The notes under the pieces were generated by a model. It had not been told where the DNA came from. It ran no database searches and saw only the letters and a list, made by a program, of their open reading frames with translations. 7,007 nt of DNA, taken from the NCBI GenBank assembly GCA_005799205.1, contig SYHM01000120.1, positions 1 through 7,007 on the forward strand. The letters run 5' to 3'. Positions within the stretch are counted from its first letter, which is position 1. Each line of letters starts with the position of its first letter. Positions 6,350-7,007 of the stretch are shown one piece after another. A program made the translations under genes and the position numbers. Origin of the DNA: Planctomycetia bacterium (GTDB lineage: Bacteria; Planctomycetota; Phycisphaerae; Phycisphaerales; SM1A02).

Positions 6350-7007
6350 TCAAGGCTGCAGCAGCATTGCGTCGCCAAATGAGTAGAAGCGGTAGCGCTC
6401 TTGCTGAGCGATCGCGTACAGCTCTTTGAGTTGCTCAAGTCCGACGAGCGCGCCGACGAGCGCGAGCAGGGTTGAGCGCGGCAAATGGAAGTTCGTGAGG
6501 AGCCGGCGGGTCCACTGAAACTCGAATCCGGGAGCGATCAAGATGTTGGTTGGAAAGTCCATCACCGGCGCGCGAGGAGTCCCCGCGGCGACCATTGCCC
6601 CAGCGGCTGCAACGATCTGTGGCGGCAATGGCCTCGGAAGGCTCTCGAGCAACCGCACAGAAGTCGTTCCTATAACGAGAGATACATCTCGATTGAGCGT
6701 CGAAAGCGCGACAACCCCCTCGGCGCTGATGCGGCATCGTTCGTGATGCATCGGGTGATCTGAAAGCAGTTCCGCTTCGACTGGCCGAAAGGTCCCCCGT
6801 CCAACCTGCAGCTCAACGCTGACCCGGTCGACCCCTGCTGCATCGATTCGCTCGAGCAGCCCGTCCGTGAAGTGAAGGCCAGCGGTTGGCGCGGCGCAGC
6901 TCGGAAGATCACTCTGGCGGGCGAAACGCGTCTGGTAGCGCACCCGGTCGAGTTCATCGCAAGGTTCACCGATCCCCATTGCACGCCTCGATTGCACGAT
7001 GTACGGA
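6350..7007 (-). CDS. queA: S-adenosylmethionine:tRNA ribosyltransferase-isomerase, 5' end beyond window
   Basis: QueA transfers and isomerises the ribosyl part of S-adenosylmethionine onto 7-aminomethyl-7-deazaguanine at the wobble position of certain tRNAs, forming epoxyqueuosine in the queuosine pathway. The visible 218 residues are the C-terminal part, roughly the last 60 percent of a family member of about 350. Counting from the first visible residue: PYI (1-3), RYQTRFA (23-29), CAAPTAGLHFT (37-47), LQVGRGTFRPVE (67-78), GTTSVRLLES (113-122), APGFEF (158-163), LLTNFHLPRSTLLALV (169-184) and ERYRFYSFGDAM (203-214), all classic QueA blocks. The frame is open past a GTG at 6997, and the residues before it (PYI) match the conserved PPYI of the family, so the gene continues off the right edge. 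About 14 residues more than in E. coli lie between GTTSVRLLES and APGFEF (123-157). It precedes murE by 44 bases on the same strand. Confidence 0.96.
   Translation of the reverse strand, partial: PYIVQSRRAMGIGEPCDELDRVRYQTRFARQSDLPSCAAPTAGLHFTDGLLERIDAAGVDRVSVELQVGRGTFRPVEAELLSDHPMHHERCRISAEGVVALSTLNRDVSLVIGTTSVRLLESLPRPLPPQIVAAAGAMVAAGTPRAPVMDFPTNILIAPGFEFQWTRRLLTNFHLPRSTLLALVGALVGLEQLKELYAIAQQERYRFYSFGDAMLLQP

Noticed and set aside
6350..6997. Treating queA as complete from the GTG at 6997.
   Set aside because: The frame is open upstream to the window edge, the upstream residues PYI match the conserved QueA block, and about 130-140 N-terminal residues would be missing.

Overview
This window comes from a Gram-negative (diderm), fairly GC-rich bacterium. 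It carries genes for two outer-envelope lipoproteins, a tripartite efflux system and a meso-diaminopimelate-type peptidoglycan ligase. I cannot fix the taxon from sequence alone. Some MraY details (about 400 residues, a KYGEGRRIFR segment before the HHHF motif) and the general scarcity of strong Shine-Dalgarno sites suggest a Planctomycetota (Phycisphaerae-like) or Bacteroidota-like lineage, but this is a low-confidence guess. The window is almost fully coding. The only gene-free gaps are 566-600, 2098-2122 and 6306-6349. I see no RNA genes, insertion sequences, CRISPR arrays or phage genes.

Left part (1-2097), an efflux locus. On the minus strand a small YtcA-family lipoprotein gene (565-305) overlaps by ATGA a membrane-fusion (HlyD/MdtN/EmrA-type) gene, which runs off the left edge (308-1). 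Divergent from them, with start codons only 35 bases apart, is an outer-membrane efflux lipoprotein of the TolC/NodT type (601-2097). Together they look like the periplasmic and outer-membrane parts of a tripartite exporter related to the E. coli ytcA-mdtNOP group. The inner-membrane pump is not visible and would be expected beyond position 1.

Right part (7007-2123, all minus strand), a tRNA-modification and cell-wall block: queA (5' end cut by the window edge), then murE, murF and mraY. The murE/murF junction is an ATGA overlap with a good ribosome binding site, and murF/mraY is a TAATG overlap, so the three are almost certainly one translationally coupled operon. MurE adds meso-diaminopimelate to UDP-MurNAc-L-Ala-D-Glu. 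MurF adds the terminal D-Ala-D-Ala. MraY then moves the pentapeptide precursor onto undecaprenyl phosphate to form lipid I. The mur block ends at mraY, converging on the efflux gene with a 25-base gap, so the usual dcw-cluster neighbours murD, ftsW and murG do not follow here.

Nothing here is clearly a new system. The most noteworthy points are the compact divergent arrangement of the YtcA/fusion-protein genes and the outer-membrane factor, the little-studied YtcA lipoprotein itself, and the unusual borders of the mur cluster.
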